From contig DAITVZ010000085.1 in assembly GCA_036841525.1 (NCBI GenBank), positions 1-16,307 on the forward strand: DNA of 16,307 nt, given 5' to 3'. Positions 1 to 8,800 of this stretch are shown one piece after another (the stretch's first letter is position 1; every line of letters begins with the position of its first letter). The notes beneath the pieces were generated by a model. That model saw only the letters and a list, made by a program, of their open reading frames with translations. It was not told the origin of the DNA and did no database searches. The stretch is from JAAYEA01 sp012689325. Lineage in GTDB: Bacteria; Chloroflexota; Anaerolineae; JAAYEA01. The position numbers and the translations under genes are program-made.

Positions 1-71
1 CAAGAGCATACGGCCACTTGGCCTTTCAAGCAACTTGAATTAGTTGGAGCAGATGCCACGGGGGGTTGCCC

Positions 72-1061
72 CTACTGCGCCATCAGCCGCTCGATCTCCA
101 GCGGGACGCCCTTTGCCTCCTCCCGCCGCAGCGAGAGGGCCCCGTGCGGGCAGCGCCCGACGCAGACGCCGCAGCCCATGCAGGCCGCCTCGTCTACCGT
201 CATCAAGCCCTCGCGCAATTCCAGCGCGCCGAAGGGGCAGAACTCGGCGCAGGTCCCGCAGCCCGCGCAGGCCGTCTCGTCCACCTGCGAGACATAGCCG
301 GACGCAATGAGCATGGGCGTGCCGTGGCGGTGCGCCTGCATCGCGCCGCAGCAACAGGTGCAGCAGTTGCAGATGGCATAGAAGCGGTCGAGCATCGCCT
401 CTTTGAAAAAGATGTGGTGGGCGTGGCCGCGGGCATCCTCCGCCTCCAGGATCGCCACCGCCTCCGCCGGCGTGATGGCGCGTGCGTGGTTCGGCTGGTG
501 CTCCAGGATGAAACTGGCAAACGGCTCGCCCACGATCAGGCAGACGTCCAGCGGCAGGCAGGGGCTGGCGCGGCTGACCCGGCAGGGGCAATCCAGCGCC
601 ACGAGGTGGTCGGGATCTTGCAGGATCACGTCGCGGGCGCGGGCAAAGGGCACTACCTCCTCCGGCGCGGTCAGGGCGACCGGCTGGTTGATGGTGACCC
701 AGCGGGTCGCCTCAGCCAGGGGCGCGACCTTGCCGTGGTAGGTGTCGGCGATGGTGCCGGTCTCACCGCCGGCGCCAAAGTGCAGGCGGCCCAGCAGCCA
801 CCCCAGCGGCGCCGCCAGGGGCTTGGGCGGCCCGTTGATGGCCCAGCCGATATAGTGATAGAGAAAGCGGGCATAGATATAGCCGTGCAGCCGCTCGGCC
901 AGCGGCTGGCGGATGCGCTGGGCCTCGGCGTGCATGCGCCGGGTGGAGGGCATCGCGCCCTGCCCGCGCTCGCCGATCCAGGCCAGCGCCGCGACGAACC
1001 CCGCCGCCGCGCCCGCCAGCGCTCCCAGCAGCCAAACCATCAGACGCATCAGCCTGCGCAT
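72..1061 (-). CDS. Membrane-anchored 4Fe-4S dicluster ferredoxin-like protein
   Basis: The 329-residue protein starts with a hydrophobic helix (about residues 7-29) that probably anchors it in the membrane. The C-terminus carries two classical 4Fe-4S motifs, C265-x2-C-x2-C-x3-C275-P and C294-x2-C-x2-C-x3-C304-P, typical of bacterial-type 2[4Fe-4S] ferredoxin domains. Two further cysteine groups lie upstream: CPCR at 158-161 followed by C168 and C174, and a dense ICNCCTCCC run at 230-238. I recall this combination from uncharacterised iron-sulfur proteins of anaerobes; the extra cysteines may bind another cluster or metal (inference). Electron transfer is the likely role, partner unknown. The start is supported by AGGAGGTGA four bases upstream of the ATG. 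It lies 170 nt downstream of the lyase gene on the same strand and could be co-transcribed, but a repeat-rich gap separates them. The stop is 71 nt from the window edge, so the downstream context is missing. Confidence 0.85.
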   Translation of the reverse strand: MRRLMRLMVWLLGALAGAAAGFVAALAWIGERGQGAMPSTRRMHAEAQRIRQPLAERLHGYIYARFLYHYIGWAINGPPKPLAAPLGWLLGRLHFGAGGETGTIADTYHGKVAPLAEATRWVTINQPVALTAPEEVVPFARARDVILQDPDHLVALDCPCRVSRASPCLPLDVCLIVGEPFASFILEHQPNHARAITPAEAVAILEAEDARGHAHHIFFKEAMLDRFYAICNCCTCCCGAMQAHRHGTPMLIASGYVSQVDETACAGCGTCAEFCPFGALELREGLMTVDEAACMGCGVCVGRCPHGALSLRREEAKGVPLEIERLMAQ

Positions 1062-1082
1062 GGCTCACCTCCTGAAATGGCA

Positions 1083-1108
1083 CACGGATTTCCACGGATC
1101 ACGCGGAT
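1083..1108. repeat. Short direct repeats of CACGGAT
   Basis: CACGGAT occurs at 1083-1089 and 1093-1099, and the variant CGCGGAT at 1102-1108, giving a period of 9-10 bp. It lies just upstream of the ribosome-binding site of the iron-sulfur gene, inside its presumed leader. I have the impression that similar CACGGAT strings occur between genes in environmental genomes. No function is evident. Confidence 0.5.
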
Positions 1109-1136
1109 GGCTGCACCGAAAAGGCCAAGAGCTGGA

Positions 1137-1209
1137 ACCACGAAACACACGAACCACACGAACAAGAAAAGGCAGGTTCACCTTTCGTGTATTTGGTGTG
1201 TTTCGTGGT
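1137..1209. repeat. Imperfect 26-bp inverted repeat rich in CACGAA
   Basis: The left arm 1137-1162 (begins ACCACGAAACACAC) pairs with the right arm 1184-1209 (ends GTGTGTTTCGTGGT), with mismatches confined to a short internal patch and a loop of about 21 nt. Each arm is itself built from CACGAA-like units. It fills the gap between the lyase stop (1232) and the iron-sulfur gene start (1061). It could fold in RNA and end or attenuate minus-strand transcription, but there is no clean T-run, so an interspersed repeat is equally possible. Confidence 0.7.
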
Positions 1210-1231
1210 GGACATCCGGACGAGCCCGCCG

Positions 1232-3328
1232 CTACACCGCGGGGCGGACCGCTTCGCCGTTCACCGCCGTGGCGGCGGCCACCTGCCCGTCGCGCCATTC
1301 CACCAGCGCCGCCTCGGCGTCGGTCTCGAACCCGGCAAAGCGCATGGGCCCCAGCCGCCCGTGGCGTTGGGCGTAGAGAAAGGCCCGCCCGTCGGCCAGC
1401 TGCAGGCGCAGCCCGATGGCTGGCGCACTCGCCTCCACCTCCACCCGCTCCACCGCGCGGATCGGGCTGGCCTGCCCGGGCCGCAAGGGATAGAGGACAT
1501 AGCCCAGCGCCAGCGTCCCCCGCCAGCTCGCCCGGTAGGCGACGGCGGGGATCGGCTGAACCTCGTAGGGCCCGCCGCGGGGAATCCAGCCTTGGGCTTC
1601 CGGCGCCTCTTGCCCCAAGATGAGCGCGGTCCCCAACGGCGCGGTGGCGACGGCCTGCACGGCCAGGTTGGCCCCCTCGCCCTGGGTCGTCACGCCCTCG
1701 CCCGCCACTTCCGCTCCCTCGGCGTCCAGGTGCAGCAGCGACTCGGCGGTGTGCTCGGCGTCGTCGGCGGCGGTCAGGAAATCGGCCATGAGCCAGAACT
1801 CGGGCCGCGCAAAGAGGATCTTGCGGATGTGGGTCACCGTCCGGTCGGCGGGCTCGGCCGAAAACTGGGACCCATACCCCTCGGCGTACTCGGCGGCGGC
1901 ATAGTCGTAGCGGTCGGTGGTGATCCAGGTGTGGGGCAGCGGCCGCTCCACCACGTACTCGCTGCGGGGCTTGCCGCGCTGGTGCTGGTCCATGCCGTCC
2001 ACGCGGATGGTGTTGTGCCCGCGGGTGGAAAGGACGTACTTGCGCCAGGGCGAGTCATCGTAGGGGTAATTCCCCGGGTCGGCGACCAGCACCTTGCCAT
2101 AGGCGTAGAGGACGATATTGAGCTTGTCCTCGTGCTGGTGGCCATAGCCGAACGGTCCCGCGTCGAAAAAGAGGTAGCGGTCGTCGCGCTCCCAGCCGGT
2201 GCGCATCACCAGATGGCCGGCGTAGGGGAAATCGTACGAGAGCGCCGCGGGCTTGGTCCCCTCGCGCCCGCCGGTGGCCGCCCAGCGGAAATCGGCGCGG
2301 TTGGGGAAAAAGCCGGCGCCTTCGATCATATAGGGCAGGATCTCGGTATAGCCGCCGTCGTTCAGCGCGGGCAGCCGGCCGTCGGGCATGGAGAGGTAGA
2401 GGTCATAGTGGTACATCCGCTCCAGCTTGGCCAGGTACCCCGCGGGGAAATCGGGCCGGTTGAGCTGGCCCACGTCGTAGGCCTTGACAAAGTTGTTCAG
2501 GCTGACCTGGTGGTAGCCGCTGGAGAGCTCGATCTGCGCGCCATCGGGATAGACCTGCGCGTCCAGCTCGCGGTAGAGCCGCTCCATGGCCGCCCGCCGC
2601 CACTCCGCCGCCTCCGTGAACTCGGGGAACATGACGCCCACATGATAGAGCCCGTTGGCCTCCATCACCAGCCAATTGCCCGATTGCGGCCATTGCAGCA
2701 GGTGCCGGGCGTGCTCCACCATGCTCTTGACCATGGTGCACAGCGCGTGCGGGGTGAACGTGGGCGAGTTGAGAAAGCGGTAAAAGGCGGGGAACCAGGT
2801 GCGCCCCATGCGGATGCCGCACTCGATGGTGCGCCAGCAGTTGGTGCGGTCCTCGCGCCAGGGGTTGCCCGAGTCCTCCGGCCGGGGGACGTGGGCCACC
2901 CAATGGAGCATCTGCCGGACAAAGGCGGCGGCGTAGCGCTCGTCGCCGGTGGCCCAATAGGCCTCGCCCAAGGTCACCCAGAAGGGGTGCCGGCTGAGCT
3001 GCCAGGTCCATTCCTTATAGTTGATGGGGTTCAGCTCCCAGTCGATCTCGCCGCCGGAGAAATCGTGGGGGACGTGGCAGCTTTCCAGCACGTCGCCGAC
3101 GATCCGCTCGGCGGGGGCGGTGTCATAGCCGGGGTCGCGATGCTGGCCGCTCTCCCGCCAGTCGAAGAACCAACGCGGCTCCTGGCGCGCCCGGACATGG
3201 GCGGCGAAGGCGGCCTCGGCGGCGGGCCAATCGCCCGCTTGGACGGCGGCGCGCACCCCGGCCAGCTCGGGCCGGTCTGGGTCCAACAGGCCAAAGAACT
3301 CCTGGTCCGTGATCTGCGGTCCTTTCAT
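1232..3328 (-). CDS. Heparinase II/III family polysaccharide lyase (PL12/15/17/21-like)
   Basis: A 698-residue protein with the two-part architecture of heparinase II/III and oligo-alginate lyases. An N-terminal alpha/alpha toroid (about 20-340) contains GNW at 217-219, the ANGLYH motif at 224-229 and SGYH at 270-273. A C-terminal beta-sandwich (about 365-690) contains GHQHEDKLN at 396-404, DPGNY at 417-421 and RGHNT at 436-440. By family analogy N225/H229, Y272 and H397 or H399 are the likely catalytic Asn, His, Tyr and His for beta-elimination of a uronic-acid-containing glycan; the exact substrate cannot be read from sequence. The frame stays open to 3457, but the ATG at 3326-3328 has AAGGAGG nine bases upstream, and a TATAAT promoter at 3363-3368 would exclude the longer start. 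No signal peptide is visible, so the product looks cytoplasmic and would act on imported oligosaccharides. Confidence 0.88.
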   Translation of the reverse strand: MKGPQITDQEFFGLLDPDRPELAGVRAAVQAGDWPAAEAAFAAHVRARQEPRWFFDWRESGQHRDPGYDTAPAERIVGDVLESCHVPHDFSGGEIDWELNPINYKEWTWQLSRHPFWVTLGEAYWATGDERYAAAFVRQMLHWVAHVPRPEDSGNPWREDRTNCWRTIECGIRMGRTWFPAFYRFLNSPTFTPHALCTMVKSMVEHARHLLQWPQSGNWLVMEANGLYHVGVMFPEFTEAAEWRRAAMERLYRELDAQVYPDGAQIELSSGYHQVSLNNFVKAYDVGQLNRPDFPAGYLAKLERMYHYDLYLSMPDGRLPALNDGGYTEILPYMIEGAGFFPNRADFRWAATGGREGTKPAALSYDFPYAGHLVMRTGWERDDRYLFFDAGPFGYGHQHEDKLNIVLYAYGKVLVADPGNYPYDDSPWRKYVLSTRGHNTIRVDGMDQHQRGKPRSEYVVERPLPHTWITTDRYDYAAAEYAEGYGSQFSAEPADRTVTHIRKILFARPEFWLMADFLTAADDAEHTAESLLHLDAEGAEVAGEGVTTQGEGANLAVQAVATAPLGTALILGQEAPEAQGWIPRGGPYEVQPIPAVAYRASWRGTLALGYVLYPLRPGQASPIRAVERVEVEASAPAIGLRLQLADGRAFLYAQRHGRLGPMRFAGFETDAEAALVEWRDGQVAAATAVNGEAVRPAV

Positions 3329-3362
3329 GGCGGCAAGCCTCCTTGCTTGGTGGTATGCTCGC

Positions 3363-3392
3363 ATTATAGGCGATAAGCCGCGGCCCGGGCAA
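3363..3392 (-). promoter_or_regulatory. Sigma-70 promoter of the heparinase-like lyase gene
   Basis: On the minus strand, TTGCCC (3387-3392) and a perfect TATAAT (3363-3368) are 18 nt apart. The expected start of transcription near 3356 leaves a leader of about 28 nt holding the AAGGAGG site before the ATG at 3328. Confidence 0.65.
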
Positions 3393-3402
3393 ACGCGGTT
3401 CC

Positions 3403-3480
3403 GCGGGCGAATTCCATTCGCCCGCCCAAATGGCAAGTCCCTGAGGGGGCTTGCCAATCCGGGCCAGGGACCTCTGGCCC
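3403..3480. repeat. Cluster of three adjacent hairpins between divergent promoters
   Basis: Three inverted repeats follow each other with 5-6 nt gaps. The first is 3403-3412 with 3416-3425, ten perfect pairs and loop TCC. The second is 3432-3441 with 3446-3455, ten pairs including one G-T, loop TGAG. The third is 3461-3467 with 3474-3480, seven perfect pairs, loop GGACCT. None is followed by a T-run, and they lie upstream of both divergent promoters, so they are unlikely to be simple terminators. The ATTCCATT core of the first hairpin recurs in the cluster at 11346-11426. Confidence 0.75.
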
Positions 3481-3502
3481 CTGGCTGGGTCTACCCCCCA
3501 AC

Positions 3503-3531
3503 TTGACAGCCGCCGAACCCTGCGTTATACT
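3503..3531 (+). promoter_or_regulatory. Near-consensus sigma-70 promoter of the cytochrome c peroxidase gene
   Basis: TTGACA (3503-3508) is followed after exactly 17 nt by TATACT (3526-3531). Transcription would begin near 3538, giving a leader of about 175 nt. This rules out a longer open frame beginning at 3503. Confidence 0.85.
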
Positions 3532-3545
3532 GGCGTTTAGAGAAC

Positions 3546-3712
3546 CTCGATCTGGTGCGCGGGCGTATGGCGCAGCGGGGACACATCGAGTGGGCGCTCG
3601 GGCTTGGGATGGGCCAGGCCCTGATCCTTCCGGCGAGCTCCCGACGCCGCGTCGGCGCGGGCCCGCTTGGCCGGTCTCGATGAGTCGTGGCACAGCCACA
3701 GGGAGGTCAAAG
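3546..3712 (+). promoter_or_regulatory. Structured 5' leader of the peroxidase gene
   Basis: The leader contains several inverted repeats. CTCGAT (3546-3551) pairs with ATCGAG (3585-3590) and encloses TGCGC (3556-3560) with GCGCA (3570-3574). CCGAC (3641-3645) pairs with GTCGG (3651-3655). GTGGC (3687-3691) pairs with GCCAC (3695-3699), ending one base before the GGGAGGT ribosome-binding site at 3701-3707. I recognise no known riboswitch consensus. A role in translation control is only a possibility. Confidence 0.4.
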
Positions 3713-4966
3713 ATGACTCGTATCCGCGTGCTGATCATGGCCAGCGCCGTGGCGATTCTGGCGATCGCCGGGCTGGCGCTGGCGGGGGTGGGGGCGGCTG
3801 GCTCCCTCTCCACGCTGGAGGAGCTGGGCAAGGCGCTCTTCTTCGACACCCAGCTTTCCACCCCGCCGGGGCAATCCTGCGCCACCTGCCATGCCCCCGA
3901 GGTGGGCTACACCGGTCCCGATTCCGCCATCAACGCCGGCCCCGCCGTCTATCCCGGCGCGGTGCACACCCGCGCGGGGAACCGCAAGCCCCCCGCCGCG
4001 GCCTATGGCGGCGAAAGCCCGATCTTTTACTTTGATGAGGTGGAGGGGCTCTGGATCGGCGGGATGTTCTGGGATGGCCGGGCCACTGGCTGGACCCTGG
4101 GCGATCCCCTGGCCGAGCAGGCGCAAGGCCCCTTCCTGAACCCCCTGGAGCAGAACATGCCCAGCGCCAAGCAGGTCTGCCTCAAGGTGCGCAAGTTGGA
4201 CTATGCCGGCCTGTTCGCCAAGGTTTGGGGCGAGCCGCCCGATTGCAGCTCCGCGGGCATCGCCTTGACCTACGAGCGCATCGCCCGCGCCATCGCGGCC
4301 TACGAGCGCTCCGCCGAGGTCAACCCCTTTAGCAGCAAGTTCGATGCCTTCTGGGACCAGGCCACGACCGCGGGGCTGGACGTCACCGCCATCAACATGA
4401 TGAACTGGGGCGACTATACGGGGTTGGAGCTGACCGACGACGAGGTGCTGGGCCTGGCCCTGTTCAATGACGAGGGCAAGGGCAAGTGCTCCCTGTGCCA
4501 CCTCCTCACCCCCGGCGAGGGTGACCGTCCCGTCTTTACCGATTTCACCTATGACAACCTCGGCGTGCCCAAGAACCCGGACAACCCCTTCTACGACATG
4601 CCGCGCAAGTGGAACCCCGACGGCAAGGCCTGGATCGATCCGGGACTCGGCGGGTTCCTCAAGAGCGCGGGCTATGACGCCGAGGTGTACGAGCCCGAGC
4701 TGGGCAAGCACAAGGTGCCGACGCTGCGCAACGTCGACCTGCGCCCCTCTCCCGAGTTCGTCAAGGCCTTCGGCCACAACGGCTATTTCAAGTCGCTGCT
4801 CGAGATCACCGAGTTCTATAACACCCGCGACGTGGCGATGTGGCCCGCGCCCGAATACGCCGCAACGGTCAACACCGACGAGCTGGGCGATCTGGGCCTG
4901 ACCGACACAGAGGAAGAGCTGATCGTCCTCTTTATGACCACGCTCTCCGACGGCTACCAGCCGTAG
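3713..4966 (+). CDS. Secreted di-heme cytochrome c peroxidase / MauG family protein
   Basis: A 417-residue protein. Residues 1-30 form a signal peptide (basic start, long Ala/Leu/Ile core, GVGAAG before the mature part). Two covalent heme sites are visible: CATCH at 56-60 and CSLCH at 259-263, at the spacing usual for bacterial di-heme peroxidases. Other family signatures are FWDGRA at 119-124, KHKVPTLRNV at 332-341 and FGHNGYF at 353-359. The family reduces H2O2 with electrons from small c-type cytochromes or oxidises other substrates (MauG type); which applies here is not clear. Location is outside the cytoplasmic membrane. The start at 3713 is chosen for GGGAGGT five bases upstream, the signal peptide and the strong promoter at 3503-3531. 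A terminator follows the stop, so it is probably a single-gene transcript. It needs a c-type cytochrome maturation system encoded elsewhere. Confidence 0.92.
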   Translation: MTRIRVLIMASAVAILAIAGLALAGVGAAGSLSTLEELGKALFFDTQLSTPPGQSCATCHAPEVGYTGPDSAINAGPAVYPGAVHTRAGNRKPPAAAYGGESPIFYFDEVEGLWIGGMFWDGRATGWTLGDPLAEQAQGPFLNPLEQNMPSAKQVCLKVRKLDYAGLFAKVWGEPPDCSSAGIALTYERIARAIAAYERSAEVNPFSSKFDAFWDQATTAGLDVTAINMMNWGDYTGLELTDDEVLGLALFNDEGKGKCSLCHLLTPGEGDRPVFTDFTYDNLGVPKNPDNPFYDMPRKWNPDGKAWIDPGLGGFLKSAGYDAEVYEPELGKHKVPTLRNVDLRPSPEFVKAFGHNGYFKSLLEITEFYNTRDVAMWPAPEYAATVNTDELGDLGLTDTEEELIVLFMTTLSDGYQP

Positions 4967-4996
4967 CCCTCGTCCGGCGTCCAAGGATGTGCCATG

Positions 4997-5031
4997 CAGG
5001 GCGGCTCCCCACGGAGCCGCCCTGTTGCTTG
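4997..5031 (+). terminator. Terminator-like hairpin after the peroxidase gene
   Basis: A perfect 12-bp stem (4997-5008 with 5013-5024, loop CCAC) lies 30 nt after the stop codon and is followed by TTGCTTG. The stem is strong but the T-tract is weak, so intrinsic termination is likely rather than certain. Confidence 0.6.
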
Positions 5032-5081
5032 CGCCCCATAACCCATGGCGGGGCTGGGCGCGACGCGAGGCCCCGAAACGC

Positions 5082-5100
5082 TTGACATAGCGTGTATAAT
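5082..5100 (+). promoter_or_regulatory. Possible promoter for the small membrane protein gene
   Basis: A perfect TATAAT (5095-5100) stands upstream of the four-helix membrane protein gene. A perfect TTGACA (5082-5087) is only 7 nt away, too close to serve as its -35 box, and nothing convincing lies 16-18 nt upstream of the TATAAT. The leader would be about 200 nt. The rest of the 4967-5306 gap holds the peroxidase terminator and no recognisable gene. Confidence 0.35.
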
Positions 5101-5306
5101 AGAAGTGTAGGTCCAGCCCCATCGTTCCCGCAACCAAGCCCATCCACCCCCACCCCGGTTCTCCTTGCGAAGCCAAGTCCCTCTCATCGCCGATGGCGGC
5201 TGATCCCGGCGCGCGTCGCCCGATCCGTCGCCATGGCCGATCGCCAAGCGCGGGGGCCGCGCGAATTTCCGCTGAGAAAAGTGAACCGTGCTGAGAGGAG
5301 GCGGGT

Positions 5307-5687
5307 ATGCTCAGTTTCAGCGCCTTGATGGTGATCAAGGCGGTCGTCTGCCTGGTCTTTGGGGTTCTGTTGTTGGCTGTGCCGGAGGTGTTGCTAGAGC
5401 TCCTCGGCATCACCACCAACGCCGGCGGGATCTTTATGGCGCGCGAATACGGCGCGTCGCTGATCGGCCATCTCTTGCTGACCTGGGTGGCCCGGAACGC
5501 CGGGCCATCCATCGCCCGGCGGGCCATCACGCTCGACCTGTTCATCTATGACCTGATCGGCTTTGTGGTGGCCCTCCTGGTCACGCTGGCCGGCGTGATG
5601 AACGGGCTCGGCTGGGCCATCGTGGCCATCTATTTGCTGCTGGCCCTGGGGTTCGGTTACTACGCGCTCCAACGGAGCGAGCCTTGA
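5307..5687 (+). CDS. Small four-helix integral membrane protein, function unknown
   Basis: A 126-residue, strongly hydrophobic protein with four probable membrane helices at about residues 5-27, 41-60, 73-95 and 99-121. The central part reads MAREYGASLIGH followed by TWVARN and ARRAI, a pattern I associate with short uncharacterised membrane proteins in which the second helix carries a conserved Arg/Gly face; I cannot name the family with confidence. The start is supported by AGGAGG at 5296-5301, five bases before the ATG. It stands alone: it is separated from the peroxidase gene by a terminator and 340 nt, and from the next gene by that gene's own promoter at 5737-5765. No terminator is obvious after its stop. 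Confidence 0.8.
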   Translation: MLSFSALMVIKAVVCLVFGVLLLAVPEVLLELLGITTNAGGIFMAREYGASLIGHLLLTWVARNAGPSIARRAITLDLFIYDLIGFVVALLVTLAGVMNGLGWAIVAIYLLLALGFGYYALQRSEP

Positions 5688-5736
5688 GCAATGGCCCCTG
5701 CGCTTGGCCGCCCTCGGCTAGATCGTACTCTTGGTC

Positions 5737-5765
5737 TTGAAATGTGACTATTGTCGTGCTATAAT
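5737..5765 (+). promoter_or_regulatory. Strong sigma-70 promoter of the DUF11-repeat protein gene
   Basis: TTGAAA (5737-5742), a 17-nt spacer and TATAAT (5760-5765) match 11 of 12 consensus positions. A TG one base before the -10 box makes it an extended -10 promoter as well. The leader would be about 80 nt, ending in AAGGAGG before the ATG at 5852. Confidence 0.85.
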
Positions 5766-5851
5766 GGAAACAGAGATTCTGTTTTTCGTCTCTCAGGACG
5801 CCCCGCATATTGCATCGCCGCCTCGTCGTCGCCCCCAAAAAGGAGGCCCAT

Positions 5852-8800
5852 ATGCGATCCCTCGGAAAGGTTGTCTTCCCCCGTTGCTCTCTCGTGTTGC
5901 TGGTGGTTCTGGCTGTGCTGGCGCTCCTCGCGCCGGCAGCCCGCGCCGACCCGCCCAGTCCTTCCCAATACGCCTTGTCCGGCAGGGTGTACGATGGGGC
6001 CGTCGGCGATGAAAGCGCGCCGTTGCAGGGCGTCACGGTGACGCTGTATGGGTCGCGCGTGATCGATGCGCCGGGCAGCATCGTGCTAGACTCGACCACC
6101 ACCAATAGCACCGGCTGGTACGGCCTCGACGTCCCCGCCGATGCTCCCTACCTGTACTATCACATCATCGAGACCAACCCCGCGACCTATCTCTCGGTGG
6201 GGGCCACTTCGGTGAGCGGCGCCGTGGTCAACTCGGATTGGATCCGCTATGCCGCGCCGCTGGCGGGCCAGACGCTCACGGGCAACAAGTTCTGGGACCG
6301 CCCGCGGGCGACGAGCACCTACACGCCGACGCGGACGCCCATCGCCACGGCCACGCCCACCCGGCCCGGCGCGGCCACCGCCACCGCCACGCCCCGGCTG
6401 ACCGCCACGGCGACCCGCACGGCGACGCGCACCCCCACCCGCCCCGGCGCGCCCACCGCCACGGTGACGGCGACGCCGTCGCGCACGGCGACGCGCACGC
6501 CCACCCGTCCCGGCGACCCCACGGCCACGGCGACCCCCACCCACCCGCCCAGCAGCGAGCTCGCCGATGTGGGCGTTAGCAAAGCGCTGGTGCAACCGCC
6601 TTTCCACCCGGTTCCGCCGGGGAGCCCGTTGGAGTACAGCATCACCGTGCGCAGCCTCGGGCCGGGCACGGCGCGCAACGTGGTGGTTGCGGACTGGCTG
6701 CCGGAGGGAGTCTCGTTCGATGCGGCCAGCGGCGGCTGCTCCCTGGTGCAGAGCGCCCCGCCTCACGACGTGGTGCGCTGCGCCCTGGGCGACCTGGCCG
6801 CGGGGACCGAAGTCAACCTCTGGCTGCGGGCCAAGCTCGCCCCGGACGTCTGCGGGACCATCACCAACACCGTGACGGTGGACACCTTCTCGGTGGACCC
6901 TGAACCGGCGAACAATGCTTTCTGGGCGGTCAGTTGGGTCGGCCCCTGCCCGGAGAAGCCGCTGCTGCGCACCACCAAGACCCTGGTCACCCCGGCGGGC
7001 GGCGTGGCCCACGTGGGCGAGGTGGTCCGCTTCCGCATTGATCTGCAAAACCTCGCCGCCACGCCCCTTGGCCCGATCACCCTGCACGACTCGTTCCTGC
7101 TGGACGATTTCGATTTCGTCGCCGCGAGCCCGCCGCCCACAGTGAACAAGGTCTCCGCTCCCAACTACTATCTCTCCTGGGAGGGGCTGCACGTGCCGGC
7201 CGGCGGGACGCTTCAAGTCTTGCTGGACCTGAAGGCCAAGCGCCCCGGCGTCACCGCCGTCAACTGCGCCCAGGCCTGGGTGCTGCCCGAGGCTGGCTTT
7301 GGCTCCACCTGGATCTTTGAGCAGGCCTGCGCCCAGGTGCGCGTGGAGGCGCTGGAGGGGCGACATTTCACCGTCTGGAAGCGGTTCACCAATCCCAGCA
7401 ACCACATCGCCCAACTGGGCGACTGGCTTACCTTTGAGACGCAATGGACCAACATCGGCGCCGTGACGACCAACGAGGTGCGCGTCCATGACGCCATCGC
7501 GCCGCCCTCGGTCTCGACCTTTTTCCCGCTGGACTATGGGTTCCTCTGGCCCTTCCAGACCGGCGACTGGGCCAAGGTAGGCGTCACGTTCAAGGCGAAT
7601 GACGTGGCCTCGCCCGCGGTGAACACCGCCAGTTGGACCGTCACCTGGCCCAATGGCGACAAGGAGACCAGGTCCGCCAGCGACTATGTCTATATCCTCG
7701 ACGGCGAGCTGGGCAAGGGGCTGTTCATCGACAAGCGGCTGGTGGCGCCCCAGGGCGGCGCGGTCATCAGCGATACGGTGACCTACCAGATCGTCATCAC
7801 CAACGCCACCGGCGCCGATCTGCCGATCCTGTCGCTGACGGACACCTTCCCCCAGCCCTGCCTCAAGTTCCTCAGCGCCTCGTTGTCGCCGGATGTCATC
7901 AACCCGGGCCAGTTGATCTGGAACAACCTGGGGCCATTGCCTCTGGGCGCGGTCAAGTCGGTGGAGGTGCGCTTCCACGCCGAGGCGGCCTGCCCACAGG
8001 CGCTCAACTGCGCCGAGGCCCGCTACCTGATCCCCGGCGCGCCGTGGAAGACCGCCGCCGACTGCGCGCCGCTGGAGATTCGCGGCCCGAGGCCCGAGCT
8101 GCGCCTGGTCAAGCGGCGGCTCTCGCCCAGCCCGGTTTTCGTCGGCGACGTGGTGGAATACCAGGTCGAGGTGACCAACGTCGGGAACGCGCCGGTGCCG
8201 GTGGTGCCGCTGCATGATGGCTATCAGGCTGCCTACTTCGAGTTCGTCAGCGCCGCGCCTCCGCCGGATGCGGTGGACCCGGCGCATGGCCGGTTGGACT
8301 GGAACAACCTGGGGCCGCTGGCGCCCGGCGCCAAGCACATGGTGAACCTGCGCTTGCGGGCCATCCACCCGGCGCTGGGGGCGCTCAACTGCGCCGAGGC
8401 GCACTATACCGTCGGCGCCAGCCCGCTGATGGCCTATGACTGCGCCACGGTGGACATCCGGAGCCGCCCGCCGAGCATCCAGGTGCGCAAGGAGCGGCTG
8501 CCCACGCCGTCGGGGTTGCCGCCGAACGCGCCCCTGGCGCAGGGCGAGCTGGCCCGCTACCGCGTCACCGTGGTCAACACCGGCCCCGACCCGCTGCACG
8601 ACGTGGTGGTGGAGGATCACTACGACCCTGGTTGCGCCGAGTTCGTCGCCTCCGATGGCCCGGCGACGGTCCTCGTCGCCCCCGGCCACCTGCGCTGGCA
8701 CCTGCTGGGGCTGCCGACGGGCGACAGCGCCTCGTGGGTCGTCACCCTGCGGCTGCGCGGCTTTTGCTCGCCCTTTGCCAACTGTGCCCTGGCCCACGCC

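Noticed and set aside
1..30. Possible P7 adapter remnant at the left end (GCATACGG)
   Set aside because: Only a few bases agree with the P7 adapter, and the order does not match, unlike the clear P5 match at the right end.
1187..3376. A 729-codon plus-strand frame opposite the lyase gene
   Set aside because: It is a shadow of the lyase gene; that gene has conserved motifs, a ribosome-binding site and a promoter, and this frame has none.
3538..3712. A cobalamin or c-di-GMP riboswitch in the peroxidase leader
   Set aside because: The GCCAC near the ribosome-binding site is part of a local hairpin, and the conserved cores of these riboswitches are not present.
3707..5545. A 612-codon minus-strand frame opposite the peroxidase gene
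   Set aside because: It crosses the terminator, the intergenic region and part of the membrane-protein gene, with no recognisable domain and no ribosome-binding site.
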